Assembly: GCA_022385755.1 (NCBI GenBank)
Contig: MU278381.1
Span: forward strand, 124,001 to 188,000
Direction: 5' to 3'
Origin: Trametopsis cervina
Taxonomy: Eukaryota > Basidiomycota > Agaricomycetes > Polyporales > Irpicaceae
DNA length: 64,000 nucleotides
Shown one piece after another: positions 36,657 through 48,096 of this stretch (the first letter of the stretch is position 1; each line of letters begins with the position of its first letter). Made by a program: the position numbers and the translations under genes. The notes beneath the pieces are model-generated. The model saw only the letters and a program-made list of their open reading frames with translations, ran no database searches and was not told the DNA's origin.

Positions 36657-36832
36657 GGTAGTACGCGGTTAGAACGTATCGCGCGCCAAACGTCAATTAC
36701 TGAACGAGTTAAGAGCTGCCGTAACATCTAGAGCCTTACTGGCCACACTCAACTCCCAAAGCCCCCTTTCGCTCTTCAGCTGTACAATATACGCAAAACA
36801 TCAACCTCATTGTATCCCTATTTTACACGAAT
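36657..36832. promoter_or_regulatory. Shared divergent promoter of TAF11 and the zinc-finger gene
   Basis: The two start codons are 176 bp apart on opposite strands, so this short stretch must hold both promoters. No TATA box at a standard distance was seen for either. Confidence 0.7.
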
Positions 36833-37989
36833 ATGGCACGCAGCTCGCCATTCTCACCGTCCCCATCTCCAGGGATAACCGAATCCCGTGTAATTTCAGA
36901 CTCATCCTCTGACGATGAAATATCTGTAGGCGGTCCCGGGGAAATGGACCAGGCATCCGCCTCACGGGGTGGTTCGCCAATGACTTTCGACAAGACGGGC
37001 CAAGAGGTGGAAGGAGAAGACACTATGTCTTGTCAGTGGGAGGAGTGTGGACGAGTGTTTAACCACTTGCCGTCCTTAATTGACCATATACACAACGGTG
37101 CGTGGCGTAGAATGGGATTGTACACCTTGATATTGAGGTATCCCTCAGACCATATAGGGGTCCATAAATCAAACTATACTTGCGAATGGAAGACATGCCC
37201 ACGTCGGGGGATTGCACAAACGTCCCGGTTCGCCCTGATATCGCACATACGTTCGCATACTGGCGAAAAGCCTTTCATATGTCCCAAGCCAGGTGAGCCA
37301 CACGCAATCCGCTGCCCTTCAGGTGTCTGACGAATATACTAGAGTGTGACAAGTCCTTTACGCGTTCGGATGCTCTCGCCAAACACATGCGTATACAGCA
37401 CAATATCACCCCACCCGCTCCGGGGAGGGGTGGCAACAGGAAGCGAAAGCGCGAGGAACCCGATGCCCCGACCCATACGTCGGGTGATGGGTATGGTAGC
37501 TTCAAAGTGGACCCTCCCGAGACCGTCGACGAAGACAGGCTGTCACCGTTCGACACCAATGGGGATCACATAAACGGTCTAAACGGTCTGCGTCCCGCCA
37601 CTCCCGATGTCGAAGATGACGAAGAGGAAGACGAGATTCCTCCGTACCTCATGGAACAGATGGACAAGACCACAGGGCTGATTCTGGGCCGCACACCCGC
37701 GATGGTCAAATATCTACTCATGAAAGCGAAACACACACATGCACTGGCAGAACACGCGAACCTGATAGAAGAGCTTAGAATGGTGCGGCACGAAGAACGA
37801 TCGTGGCGAGAGCGGAAAGACGAGCTGTTGGATAAAGTATTGCGAGCTACTTTCGGGTGAGCTCTCTCTGGTTAGCCGAGTGTCTCATGCGCTGAAGCAA
37901 ATGTCAGAGACCGGGCAGAGGATCTTTGTCTGTCAACGGCAGAACCACGGGGCCCTAATCAGTTGCCCTCACCAGATGTCGAGGCGTAG
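36833..37989 (+). CDS. C2H2 zinc-finger protein, Iec1-like
   Basis: Exons 36833-37097, 37149-37292, 37343-37856 and 37908-37989 give 334 aa. An acidic, Ser-rich N-terminus precedes three fingers in GLI-like spacing: CQWEECGRVFNHLPSLIDHI, CEWKTCPRRGIAQTSRFALI with HIRSHTGEKPF, and CDKSFTRSDALAKHMRIQH. A basic KRKRE patch, an acidic run and a C-terminal helix rich in Glu, Arg and Lys follow. The layout resembles fission-yeast Iec1 of the INO80 remodeller, but other fungal C2H2 regulators share it. The last intron is inferred: without it the frame stops at 37860 (308 aa). Confidence 0.72.
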
Positions 37990-38390
37990 ACACGGAATGT
38001 CGAACTTGGCACGACGTCAATGATATCCTTCCTACTTGTATACCCATTCGTAGCCCCGACGGAATTTGAAGAATACCAAAAAGTACCTTCATTGTTCTGG
38101 ACTCTTGGCCATCTGAACCGTGGCCTAATTGTCGAAGCTGGGGCCATGGACAACATGAAGGTGCGTGGGCGGAGCATGAACATTGAGCGCTAAAGTACAA
38201 AGACGCGATCGAGATTCGGTCATTCAACGAGTGGCAACGCCACTCGCTCGTAGGCCATGAACAACGGCCATAGCTGCACTATTTAACTCACCTCTCGCTC
38301 GGCCCTCTTCCTGTTCAACCATTGCCATCTTCTTGCCCCGACCATAATCGTCTCTCTCACAATCACCCAGGTCCCATCTTAATCTCCAAC
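37990..38390. other. Intergenic region, 37990-38390
   Basis: No gene seen. A TATA-like tatttaa occurs near 38280, about 110 bp upstream of the next ATG. Confidence 0.5.
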
Positions 38391-40465
38391 ATGCGACACA
38401 ACAGTGCCCCAGCGACCTTGCAGCGCATCAACTCCGTTCATCTTGAGCAAGTAATCGGAAAACAAGAGCTACAGAAGTATGACGTCGCTATGTTGCGCGT
38501 CTTCGCAGGGGTGGGTGGTGCTCTGCTGGAGGCTGTGTATAGGGCTGAACATCCTTTAACTCCAGAGGAAGAATGTCACGCCACTCGACGACGCTTCCAA
38601 GGAGGAGATCATCAACCTGCTGCTATCCAACAGTTCGAAGCTCACATCTCTCAAGAAGGATCGTAGCTATCGCAGGGCCACTGTCGAGAAGAACATCCTC
38701 ACTACACATAGACTCCTGGGCTCAAAGAAGAAAGCCTATATTATAGAGAAGACCGAGGATCGTGCATTCAATCCCCATAGGCAGTTTTTAGCTGAGGAAG
38801 GTAGGCGTAGCGTCAGGCCCGCCGGTATTGAACGCGTCCCTACGGAGGAGATCGTACAGTCTTCCTCTGACCGTATTGGTCATCGCTCCAACAGCCATGC
38901 ATCGAGACTTGCCCGCAACGAAGCAGCGTTGCTATCCAATAGTCCTCCGGCCGCTCGTCATTCGACTACTCAATACGTCAGGCAGGGCCAACACCTTCAG
39001 GAGTTCGTAGGAGAAACTGGTGAGTAGGACGAAGATGCACCGCTATCGAGCTCATTGCTCTTCCAGAGACTGCTGTGGAGTACATGGATATTGAAGGACA
39101 CGATGTACACGAGCAACGTAATCCTTCCAGACGATCCCCGTCTCATGCATCTGAGTCTTCCAGCTCTCTTGCGGTCGATCCCCGACGTGACTTTGAAGAT
39201 TTCTTTCCCGACTACAAAATCGAGGTTGACGAGGCCATCACTTTTGAGCCCTTCATGCAGTACACCGCCGACCCAAAACCCCATCTAATGACCGATAGGT
39301 CTCTCGCCTGGGTGGAGACCATGTACGAAGCCATGTTGGAAGAACAGGAGATGACCGTCAGAGCCGTCGCTGCCGTGAAGGCTCACGCATCTAAAGCCTT
39401 GTCGGAGGTCATGTTGGCGGTGCAGGGTATGAAAAAGGAGGCCATACTCCTCAAGGCGTATAAGAAGAGAGTCAGGCGGATGGCAGGACCAGCGTTTGCC
39501 TCGTACTTGGAAAAGTTAATCCAAAACGGCGAAGGAGAGCCCTCAGAAGAGAGTGAAGTCGACTATGCGGCGCTGGAATACGTGGGCTCTCCTGTAGACT
39601 CCAAGGGATGGGTCGACCCCGACGGTGTCGAGTGGGAGGATGAATAGTACGTTCCATGCGCCGCCTCACTGCCAGAAGTGATAATGCTTATCTTCATTCT
39701 AGTGGCTACATTTCGACAGACTCTGCAGAGTCTCCCAAAGATCTGGAGCCCCAGCCCATACCCTTCGAGCTCAACCCGAGGAAGCGCGCTAGGGATGAAG
39801 ATGCGTCCGATAGTGGTGCTGAAGGAGATGACGAACATCAGCCTAAAAAGATACGGCTTGCAAGCGTCCTCGACAGCCCCGAACGGATCCCTAGCGGTTC
39901 GAATGCTGCGGGGCATGCCGACATTACAAGATCGCCCTCATTCACCCGTGATCCCTCTACCCCTCCCGCCCCATCTCCCCCCTCCGAGCTCGTCCATATT
40001 CCCACCGTCATCAGGTCTCGCGTGAAGAGAGGTTTCATCACAGACGAGTCATTCGACTCCAACATCGGCAGGGGACCGTCTCGTTTGAACTCTAATTTTC
40101 GCGAGAACGGTGACATGTACACACCCGCCCAAGGCTTTGGGTCTTTACTATTTGACCCAACTGGCGGCGGCCCCTCTGGTGATATTGAAGATCCCGGTCC
40201 TCGTGCTCGTCGTACTAGTCATGGCATGAAGGATACACCGCTGCCCACTCATGGTCGCAAACCCGCCGCGCTAACACGCCAACCCTCCCGGAGAAATGTC
40301 CTGCAGGATGTACCGGCAAGAAGGAGACTTCAGCGGACGGAAAGCATTATCGGAATCTCCGAGAATCCAATTGTTGAGCATAGTCGCGGGGAGATCTACG
40401 AAGAACAAGAAGAACTGTTTGATTATCCTGACGAGGTCATGTACGAATCCGACGCCATCTCGTAG
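38391..40465 (+). CDS. Hypothetical protein, 638 aa, unrecognised
   Basis: Exons 38391-38510, 38566-39019, 39067-39646 and 39703-40465 give 638 aa with phases closing exactly. I do not recognise a family. Residues 1-110 look folded and helical (HLEQVIGKQELQKYDVAMLR, then KEEIINLLLSNSSKLTSLKK). A Ser-rich linker follows. Residues ~210-350 contain a long helical stretch (LAWVETMYEAMLEEQEMTVR onward, then LLKAYKKRVRRMAG) that may be coiled coil. The C-terminal third is disordered, with a basic KRARDED cluster, PKKIR that may be a nuclear signal, and many Ser/Pro sites. The ATG at 38391 is used because the upstream frame has no ATG. Confidence 0.75.
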
Positions 40466-41307
40466 ATGCACAGTGGCAAACACGATAAGGAGAACTTTCT
40501 CGCAGCACAAGATGTATAATTATTGTGGACATTGGCTAAACCTGTATTTGTAACTATCGGAATCGCATACCATTAGGAATGCACACCCAAAGTTTTTGAA
40601 GTCCTCGTTGATTACGGAGTCCTCGGTTCGCCCATTGTTCTCGGTTCAAGTCAGTATTAGGAACACTCCATCTATGAGGGGAGTACGAAACAATTCCGTT
40701 CGAATGACGTTCGCCACGTTCTCACCATCCGAAGTAAGGTGCACACCACCTAGATATATGCGTCAGCTCGAACAACGTCTCAAGCCACTCCGAGCCGGAC
40801 AACGTAGGCCTGTTAATGGTGTTCGTCTATCAATACAAGTCCTCGACACGATCACGTGACGTCGACATAAAGCTCGGAACATTCAATGGCCTCCAATACA
40901 CATGTTCACAGTTGGCGCTATCACTCCTCTCTTTGTTTTCTTAACGTTCCTGCCAAGTGAGGTAGTACTCTGGAATGTTCATAATTTTCGGCCAGCATCC
41001 AGACAACAAGCATTATAGCCAGCTGGCGGCCACCTCTGATCAACGTTGAGTGCGCTGGCACCGCCGTGGGTTGATGCACTCGCACGGAGGAAACGGTTTC
41101 CGCTCGGTAACGCGCAATCATAGCTTTAATTTAGGCTCTGTGACTGCGCCTACCACAGCAATAGTCTTGGCATTCTTAGAGGCCAAGCAGTATAAAAGTC
41201 AGGCTCATGTCAGACCTTGCACCGTGCACGTTCCCCCCTCTGTCCTTGCCTCCTTGCTTGCTTGTTCTCGCTTTTGCGTTGGCTCCGTCTCTCCGCCTCT
41301 CTCTAAT
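40466..41307. other. Intergenic region upstream of the Ca2+/H+ exchanger
   Basis: No gene is supported. A TATA box (tataaaa, 41191-41197) is the only distinct element. A pyrimidine-rich leader (about 41230-41300) precedes the ATG. Confidence 0.55.
41191..41197 (+). promoter_or_regulatory. TATA box of the Ca2+/H+ exchanger gene
   Basis: Canonical tataaaa about 117 bp upstream of the ATG at 41308, followed by a C/T-rich leader, a common fungal core-promoter layout. Confidence 0.6.
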
Positions 41308-43571
41308 ATGTCTGGTCAACTAACTTTTGTCGAAGCAAACGCGCCCAATCACACGGTAACTGACGTCGAACGTGGGCAGGGCCGAATAAATGGAGATGCT
41401 GTTCAAGACCACGATCATGCCACGATCAGTAACGGACAACATGAGCCCCACAGCAATGCACGGACGCAAGAAGACCCTCATCATCAAGACTCTTTCTACG
41501 AAGAGCTCTTGAAGCGCGAGCAAGTCTTCTGGGACCGGCTGAGAGGGGAAGGGAGGCATGTGCCTGGGTGGATGGAGAGTGTTCAGAATATAGTTCTGTC
41601 CTCTTGTACGTAGCTCTATTCTCTACTCCGGTATGCACTCTCATATACGAGCCAGGGCTCAATGTCCTTTTTCTGCTCATACCGTTTGCATGGGCGGCAC
41701 ATTTTATGAATGTGAACGGTCGTTGGCCGCACGAGCTGACGTTTACATGTATGTATCCAGTAATATAATCCTACCTCTGAGAGCTCATTAGCCACAAGTA
41801 TGCTTCATTGCCATCATACCGTTAGAGAAAATGTTCGACTGGGGTGGTGAGCAGATGGCCTTGTATCTAGGCAAAGACCTCGGAGACCTCCTTATCATCA
41901 CCTTGAATAAGTGAGTCAATGACACGGTATCGCACTATGATACTGAGCGCATAACTACAGCGCTGTTGAGGCAGCACTCGCCATCTCATTATTGCAGAAG
42001 TGCGAGTAAGTGACGTGCGCTGCAGAATCGAGCTCGGGGACTGACAAACAAGCGCGGTATAGGCTTCGTCTGCTACAGGCTACTATTATAGGTAATCTCA
42101 TGAACTATTGTGCTACTTCAACAGAAGAAATTGACGTTAATCATCTCCAGGGGTGGTGATTCTTCATCTGCTGCTGATACCAGGCACCGCATTTCTGGCA
42201 GGAGGAGCGCGGATATGGGAGCAAAATCTGCACCCTCATCATACGCAGCTGAATCACTCCTTGCTCGCTATTGGGTGCGTCGAACGTAGTTCTACCACTG
42301 AGAAATAGCTAATCCATGTTGAGCAGCGTATTGACGATCCTGCTCCCCACTGCGCTCTTTGCTTCACTTGATCGCGGCGCACAGTCAATTGCCCCCAATG
42401 GTGTCGCTCAGTACTCCGGCAGTCTACTGACGGATCACACACGCCAGGAAATACTGCGGATGAGCCGTGGACTGGCGGTTGTTCTGCTAGTTGTGTAAGT
42501 GCAGGAATGACGACAAGCTATACGTAGAACTCGCTAACACAATATCGTACATAGCTATGTGTTGTCACGAGTCTTCTTGCACAACCCGCCGGGTGAGGGG
42601 AATGCCCTTCGGGTCGCGCCCAATGCACCATTGGAAGTCAAACAGGCGGAGCATGAACTGCAAGAGATTGAACCTGAGACCAACCCATGGGCGTGCATGA
42701 TATTGCTTCTGGTGACGGTCGCCATCATGTCTGCTACCGCGGAATTCGTGAGTGATGTTCATCACGAGCCTCTCCGGCGTTTATTGACGGATTTTGTGGC
42801 AGCTAGTGGTAAGCATCGAGAACGTGAGGGAATCTGGTAACATTCAAGAAGAGTATGCATCTTGCATTGAATCACTGATACATTCGCTAATTGCAGTTGG
42901 GTAGATGGTTTGGACTCATCCTTCTGCCCGTGGTATCCTTCGCGGCCGATGGTGTCGTCGCTATCGTGTATTTTTCCCGGTCGTTGCTCGACCATATTAT
43001 CGGGACGAAGACCATGGTGCCTTCATCGCTAGCCAAAGGGCGCGCAATTGACTTGAGTATCCAATTCACGCTATTCTGGATGCCGTTTTTGGTTTTGCTT
43101 GGCTGGTGGATCGATAAGCCAATGCACCTGCTATTCGGTGAGTAGCCTGGCAGGATCGGTCGACAAGTACCAATCAGCGATTATAGATTATTTCGAACTT
43201 GCAATCGTCCTTGGGTCATGTTTCCTTGTTAACTATGTGACCGCCGACTCCAAGACGAACTGGGTGGAGGTACGCGATACACGTTGCAGTGTCAAGACCG
43301 AAGTTGCTGACAGATATGCAGGGCCTTATTCTGGTCTCTTTCTACGTCATGATTGTATGCTACCCACTGTCCTCCTCGTACACGCCACTGACAGTCCTCT
43401 TTACAGGCCATCTGCGCGTGGTTCTACATCGGTCAACCAGAGCTGGAAGTTATGCTAAATTGCCCCGGGAGCGTCATAGCTGCTCTCTCTGCGGAAGGGG
43501 GCGAAGGTGTTACTTCAGAAGGGGGCGGCGGACCGACAGAATTCGCTCGTTTGATCAAAAGTCTCTTATAG
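41308..43571 (+). CDS. Ca2+/H+ exchanger (CAX family, Vcx1-like)
   Basis: A vacuolar-type cation/proton antiporter. Thirteen exons from 41308-41605 to 43407-43571 give 541 aa. A ~100-residue hydrophilic N-terminus precedes eleven or so membrane segments. The two conserved alpha repeats are visible: GDLLIITLNNAVEAALAI (about 41880-41985) and FAADGVVAIVYF (about 42938), the latter diverging from the usual GN-x-x-E-H. A loop rich in Glu (EHELQEIEPETNP) separates the halves. The second alpha repeat lacks the canonical Glu, so this may belong to a divergent branch of the family. The intron 42853-42904 uses the acceptor after ttgggtag, which restores frame. Confidence 0.82.
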
Positions 43572-43958
43572 GTGGGATGTAATGTATGTCTACCAAGTCG
43601 CCCACACGGTATCGCTCATCTATTCTTATGTCCCCGGCCTTGGGTTAGTCCGTAATTTAAGTACCTTGTATACTGCAGATGGTGTTATATATGCACCAGC
43701 CTTCTTGACTTCATGCACCGGCAGATGTGTTTTGGTACTGGCCACGAATCTAAATCATCCTCGACATGATCTAGTCACCTGATATTCATGCACAGAACCT
43801 GCCAGTGGAGGTGTGGGCTGGCCACCTATTGCATTCTACTTATTAGAGAGGGCTCCGTTGCTGCGTAGTATACATTAAGAAAGCTACGAATCCAGATATA
43901 CCATGACATTCTAGACTACTACTAGTATATGTAAATGACGACTTGGAAGAGTCGCAGC
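43572..43958. other. Convergent intergenic region between the exchanger and AUR1
   Basis: It holds both 3' ends. No gene seen. Confidence 0.6.
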
Positions 43959-45296
43959 TTACGCGCGAGTGGGTGTTGGAGGGAAGTTAAACGAACTGGC
44001 GATCGGACTCCATCCTTCCTCACCCCTCTCCTCCGACCTGATGAGGCTCGCAATGCTAGCTGTATGTCGATGGCTTTTGTTTGACTGCTGTCGCACGAGA
44101 GGCGTGGCTGAGCTTGGCCCATTTGGGACTGGCGAGCGATAGGTGATGTCCATTTCTTCCTCGTCTGATTCCCGCTCAGACACATCCTCAAGGTCGAAGT
44201 CGGCATCGCGCATGATGTGTCCATTTCCCCGTCCTCCCCGGGACCGCGCCGGGTCCTCCAGATCATAGATTTCGTACTTCGAACGCCGTCCACCATATCC
44301 GTTCATTCCTGCACCACCAGGAGGAGCAGTTGCCATAGGACCCTTGAGCTCGTCGGGCAAGAGAAGGTAGAAGCAGGCAACTGCCAAACACGCCCCGCCG
44401 ACCACGTCTATCAGGTAATGGTGGGTCATGTACATTGTTGCCCAAAAGAGCACCGCAACGTACGTCCACACGTACTTCGTCATAAACGGGAAGAAGTGCG
44501 ATATGAACAACGCCTCTAATGTACCACAGCCAGCGTGCAGAGACGGAAAGGCTCCGAACGGGAGAGGGGAGTTAGTGAAAGCCGCTGTGTAGCCATTCCC
44601 GCCGAAAAGCCTGTCGATGCGCAGCAAACCGCCAGGAGAACCGTGCATGCCATAATTTGCGGGTGTGAGCCCGTGTACAACTTCGTACCATGGTGGCGCC
44701 ATCGGCAGAAGGATTTGTACCAGCACTCCAATCATGTTGACATATCCGAAGATGCGGGCCCACTGATGCAGAGCCTCCTTGGGTCGGAACAGCCAGATGA
44801 AGGCGGCGACAACGAATGGGATGATGTAGTGACCGACGCCATACGGTATCCACGCAATAATGTCGAGTATAGGATGCGTGAACTTTGTCAGAAGCGAGGA
44901 AATGTTTGCGCCGTAAAGAACGGATTCGAGCGTGGGTAGCACGACTACGGAAACTCCTGGTCGGAAGGAAGAGGGTATGAAGTGGTTGCTATAGAAGGCG
45001 AGGAGGTAGGAGAAGATGGGGCTTGCCGGGACAAAGAACTGTGATGTGAATGGAATAAGGAGCGCGATGATGTAGAGCAGTGGTATGAGTAGCTTGTAAG
45101 GGTATCCGGGAACCTGCATGATTGCTAACCAGAAGGTAGCGAGAAAGATTTGAAAGAGGTAGATGCTGTCTGAGAGCGTGAAGTTATGTCGACGAAACTT
45201 CTGCAGTGTGTCACTTGGCGACAGCGACTTGTCCAGCCGTCCTACGGCTGCTACGAATGCTGTCCATACTCTCAATAGAGGTTTTGGAAGTCCCAT
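43959..45296 (-). CDS. AUR1: Inositol phosphorylceramide synthase catalytic subunit
   Basis: A Golgi membrane enzyme that transfers phosphoinositol from phosphatidylinositol to ceramide. It is a single uninterrupted frame of 445 aa, the only intron-free housekeeping gene in the window. Multiple membrane segments lead to the PAP2-like motifs GSPGGLLRIDRLFG, FPSLHAG and HHYLIDVVGG, whose His, His and Asp form the catalytic triad. The last ~110 residues are hydrophilic with acidic and Ser-rich stretches, longer than needed for catalysis. Upstream, a gtacgc donor near 45348 and a tttagcag acceptor just before the ATG suggest an intron in the 5' untranslated region. It is divergent from the cyclodeaminase-like gene. 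Confidence 0.95.
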   Translation of the reverse strand: MGLPKPLLRVWTAFVAAVGRLDKSLSPSDTLQKFRRHNFTLSDSIYLFQIFLATFWLAIMQVPGYPYKLLIPLLYIIALLIPFTSQFFVPASPIFSYLLAFYSNHFIPSSFRPGVSVVVLPTLESVLYGANISSLLTKFTHPILDIIAWIPYGVGHYIIPFVVAAFIWLFRPKEALHQWARIFGYVNMIGVLVQILLPMAPPWYEVVHGLTPANYGMHGSPGGLLRIDRLFGGNGYTAAFTNSPLPFGAFPSLHAGCGTLEALFISHFFPFMTKYVWTYVAVLFWATMYMTHHYLIDVVGGACLAVACFYLLLPDELKGPMATAPPGGAGMNGYGGRRSKYEIYDLEDPARSRGGRGNGHIMRDADFDLEDVSERESDEEEMDITYRSPVPNGPSSATPLVRQQSNKSHRHTASIASLIRSEERGEEGWSPIASSFNFPPTPTRA

Positions 45297-45620
45297 GATC
45301 TGCTAAAGGTGAGTCACGGCGCACACTGTAGGCGAGTAGTGCGTACCAATTCGATTAATGACAGTCAGCCCAACCGCTTTCAAGTCTGGGGTCTACAGTC
45401 CGTAGGTGTTGGTGGTTGAGGCCGAAGAGACGAGTTAATTTTGAATTATTTTTGATACACAGATCACCCTGCTTTCCGTTTGCGGAAAATCTTGTCCTCA
45501 CTGCTTCAGCTCATTCATTTTTGGGCGATTGCTCTCATACTGGCGTGCTGTACCTCATACGTACACTGCACCATAATCTAGCAAGCACGCGATTTTATTT
45601 TAGACTGGAAGCCTGCTGAT
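45297..45620. promoter_or_regulatory. Divergent promoter region of AUR1 and the cyclodeaminase-like gene
   Basis: 324 bp lie between the two start codons on opposite strands. The possible AUR1 leader intron (about 45302-45348) occupies one side. The other side has tatttta near 45595. No other element stands out. Confidence 0.55.
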
Positions 45621-46864
45621 ATGGACCTTCTCATCCTGTCAAGTGCGGATGTCGACACAGTTATCCAGAAGTTCACAGCTCCTCAGCTTGTGAACCTGAT
45701 GGCCAGAGTCTTCATCGACCTTGCAGCTTCCGAATCGTCAGGCCAGAATTCGGAGGTGGCCATACCTCATCGAAACACGATTGCTAGCACAAATCACCGC
45801 ATACTCTTCATGCCATCCCGAATCGCTATTTATGGTACTGCGGTCAAGATCGTTTCTGTCCCGAGTGCCGCTGCGCCTGCGGACGTGAAAGAACGAGGAC
45901 TTCCAGGAAGTACAGCAGTTCTCGACGAACACACTGGTGAAGTGATAGCACTAGTGAACGCACGCAAGCTTACTGCACTCCGCAATGCCGCTAGTAAGTC
46001 ACCGTCGCTGACCATGATCACGTATTACGCATGCCTTATACATTTAGGTTCACTACTTGCCACACAGCTTATGCTCTCCCGTCGAAACTGCGAGCCACAT
46101 ACCTTTGTCGCAATCGGTGCAGGCGCGCAAGTTGCGGCACATGTGTCCTTGTTCCTCACCTCATACCCAACAATTCACACATGTACCATCATCAATCGTA
46201 CGCTCGGCGAGAGGCTTAACGCCCTTATCAAGTCCTTGGAAATCTCTCATCCGAATGTTCGCATTGAAGGGCTCAGCTTACACAATCAAGCCGGCGACCA
46301 GAATCCCAAGCTCCAGCGTATAATCCAGACTGCAAACATCATCATAACCGCGACATCGTCAACTACTCCTCTGTTCCCATCTTCGTACGTTTCTTCTGGT
46401 TCGCACTTGTGCCTCATTGGTTCATACACCCCTGCTATGTATGTGTGTCATTTCTTTCCTGCATTGTCTCACCACTGTACGAGCAGCAAATAGGCATGAA
46501 GTAGACACAGATCTTGTCCATCGCGCGTCAAAAGTGGTAGTAGATTATAAACAAGGGGCCTCGGTATGTCATTCCTGTGGACTCTTCTTTGCCCTGAGCT
46601 AACCGTCCACAGGTAGAGGCTGGAGAATTGATAACAGCCGGTGTTGGGTCTGGACGGATCGTGGGACTTGGCGAACTCCTTGATCGTTCTGTCAATAGCG
46701 ACCAGTGGATAGCAAAGGAAGATGCAGTTGAGGAGGTTCAACGAGGTGATGTAACGATCTTCAAGTCAGTCGGCGTTGGTATCCAAGATGTTGCCATCTC
46801 GCGGGCGGTGGTTGATTGTGCTAAGGAATATGGCATCGGTAGTGTCATTCCAGGGTACCACTAA
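45621..46864 (+). CDS. Ornithine cyclodeaminase/mu-crystallin family protein
   Basis: Exons 45621-45993, 46048-46438, 46494-46563 and 46613-46864 give 361 aa, the family's usual length. The NAD(P)-binding motif VAIGAGAQVAAHVSLFL (about 46110) and the typical N-terminal TAVLDEHTGEVIALVNARKL (about 45918-45978) are clear, as is the LITAGVGSGRI region. Members include ornithine cyclodeaminases, ketimine reductases and alanine dehydrogenases, so the reaction cannot be fixed from sequence. The first intron could be read through in frame, but removing it gives a smooth family-like join (RNAASSLLATQLML). Confidence 0.87.
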
Positions 46865-47270
46865 CGTCTAGCAGACCCTATCAGAATGTTGCTTGAAGTC
46901 AAGAAGCAGCGGCGGTTAGCTACGTCAAGACACCGTGTATGTTAGAAGCGTGGAGAGGCGAACATCATGTAATTGGGATGGCCGTTTGCAATAGAAAATG
47001 ACTATCAGGCTGCGTTATATACGCGTTATTCAAGCGGTGGTGTGCTAAAATACATTCCTTCACAGGCGACAAGGACTTTGTGTGATGAATATGATACAAA
47101 TCTGAGAGCAGAACAAGGCAACGCGACGAGGATTGACAATGAAGGATTAAAAGACACAGATAGAGTCCGTAGCAGAAATGGCGACTGAGGGTTCAGGGGA
47201 ACACGTTCTACGAATCGCAGAATACTCCGTAGACGACAACTGAAACTGAGGACAGATCGAATAGATGTTG
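46865..47270. other. Convergent intergenic region, 46865-47270
   Basis: It contains the two 3' flanks. A short open frame at 46973-47188 has no support. Confidence 0.55.
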
Positions 47271-47916
47271 CTATGTGATAGTTTGCTCAACTTCCATATT
47301 CTCATCGGTATCCGCTGCGAGCTCAGCGAAGGTAGGCGTCGCGGCCAGATGCGCGCGTTTACCGCTTGGTGTCTTGTTTACGGCTGCTCGACCAGGGGTA
47401 ACGGAAGCAGAGATTTCAACACCATAAAAGAGAGCTTTCTTCGCGGCAAGACCAGGGACGGTAGACGTTTTTCGACGATGGGCGAATATTCGAGGTTTCA
47501 AAGCGGAGAGCGCAGCTCGGTGTCTCTCGGTCATTTGAGGCCTGCGGGCACTACGCCTCGCTGGTGATGTCTCGACTGCATCATTAATTTCCCTGGACTG
47601 GCTAGCGCGCCGTGGGATCGCACTGACTGGCCTTTCTTCCTTCTCGCCGTGGTATTTCTCCTTGTCTAACGCTTGTTTCTCCATAGTCGCATCCACTGGG
47701 CATGTCCACGTCGCGCATCAGTAGCATATAGAGCATTGAGAGGATATCGCATTACTTACATCCACTCCCTTCTATGCCTCGGAGCAGGGCTTCGATTTCT
47801 GTTCGACGTCGAGGTCTGGATACCCCAAGATCTCTGCATACCAAACGCAGCGTGTCTGCCTTGAGCTTGTTCCAGGGAAACTGAGGAGCTGCCTTGTTAT
47901 TGCCGTTGAAGGACAT
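47271..47916 (-). CDS. Small SAP-like basic protein, unrecognised
   Basis: Exons 47916-47760 and 47695-47271 give 193 aa. Residues ~10-45 (FPWNKLKADTLRLVCRDLGV, then RPRRRTEIEALLRGIE) resemble a short helix-extended-helix SAP or HeH DNA-binding domain. The rest is low in predicted structure, rich in Arg, Lys and Ala, and could be nuclear. I used the ATG at 47916; the frame is open slightly further upstream. It is divergent from the methyltransferase gene, 180 bp apart. The function is unknown; the domain call is tentative. Confidence 0.6.
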
Positions 47917-48096
47917 CGCGTCCTGAATCGGATGTGAACGTAGGAGCACTACAGTGCCTCGATCACGGCAACCTCGGCTTAGCCTTTGGGGGTGCCTAGT
48001 CGGAGGATGAACATTTAAGATACCGTCGTGAGCTTTCCTAAAAAGGCATTAGTGTTGACTGAACTACTGCCTTTCCGCCCCTTGTTCCCTCCCAAC

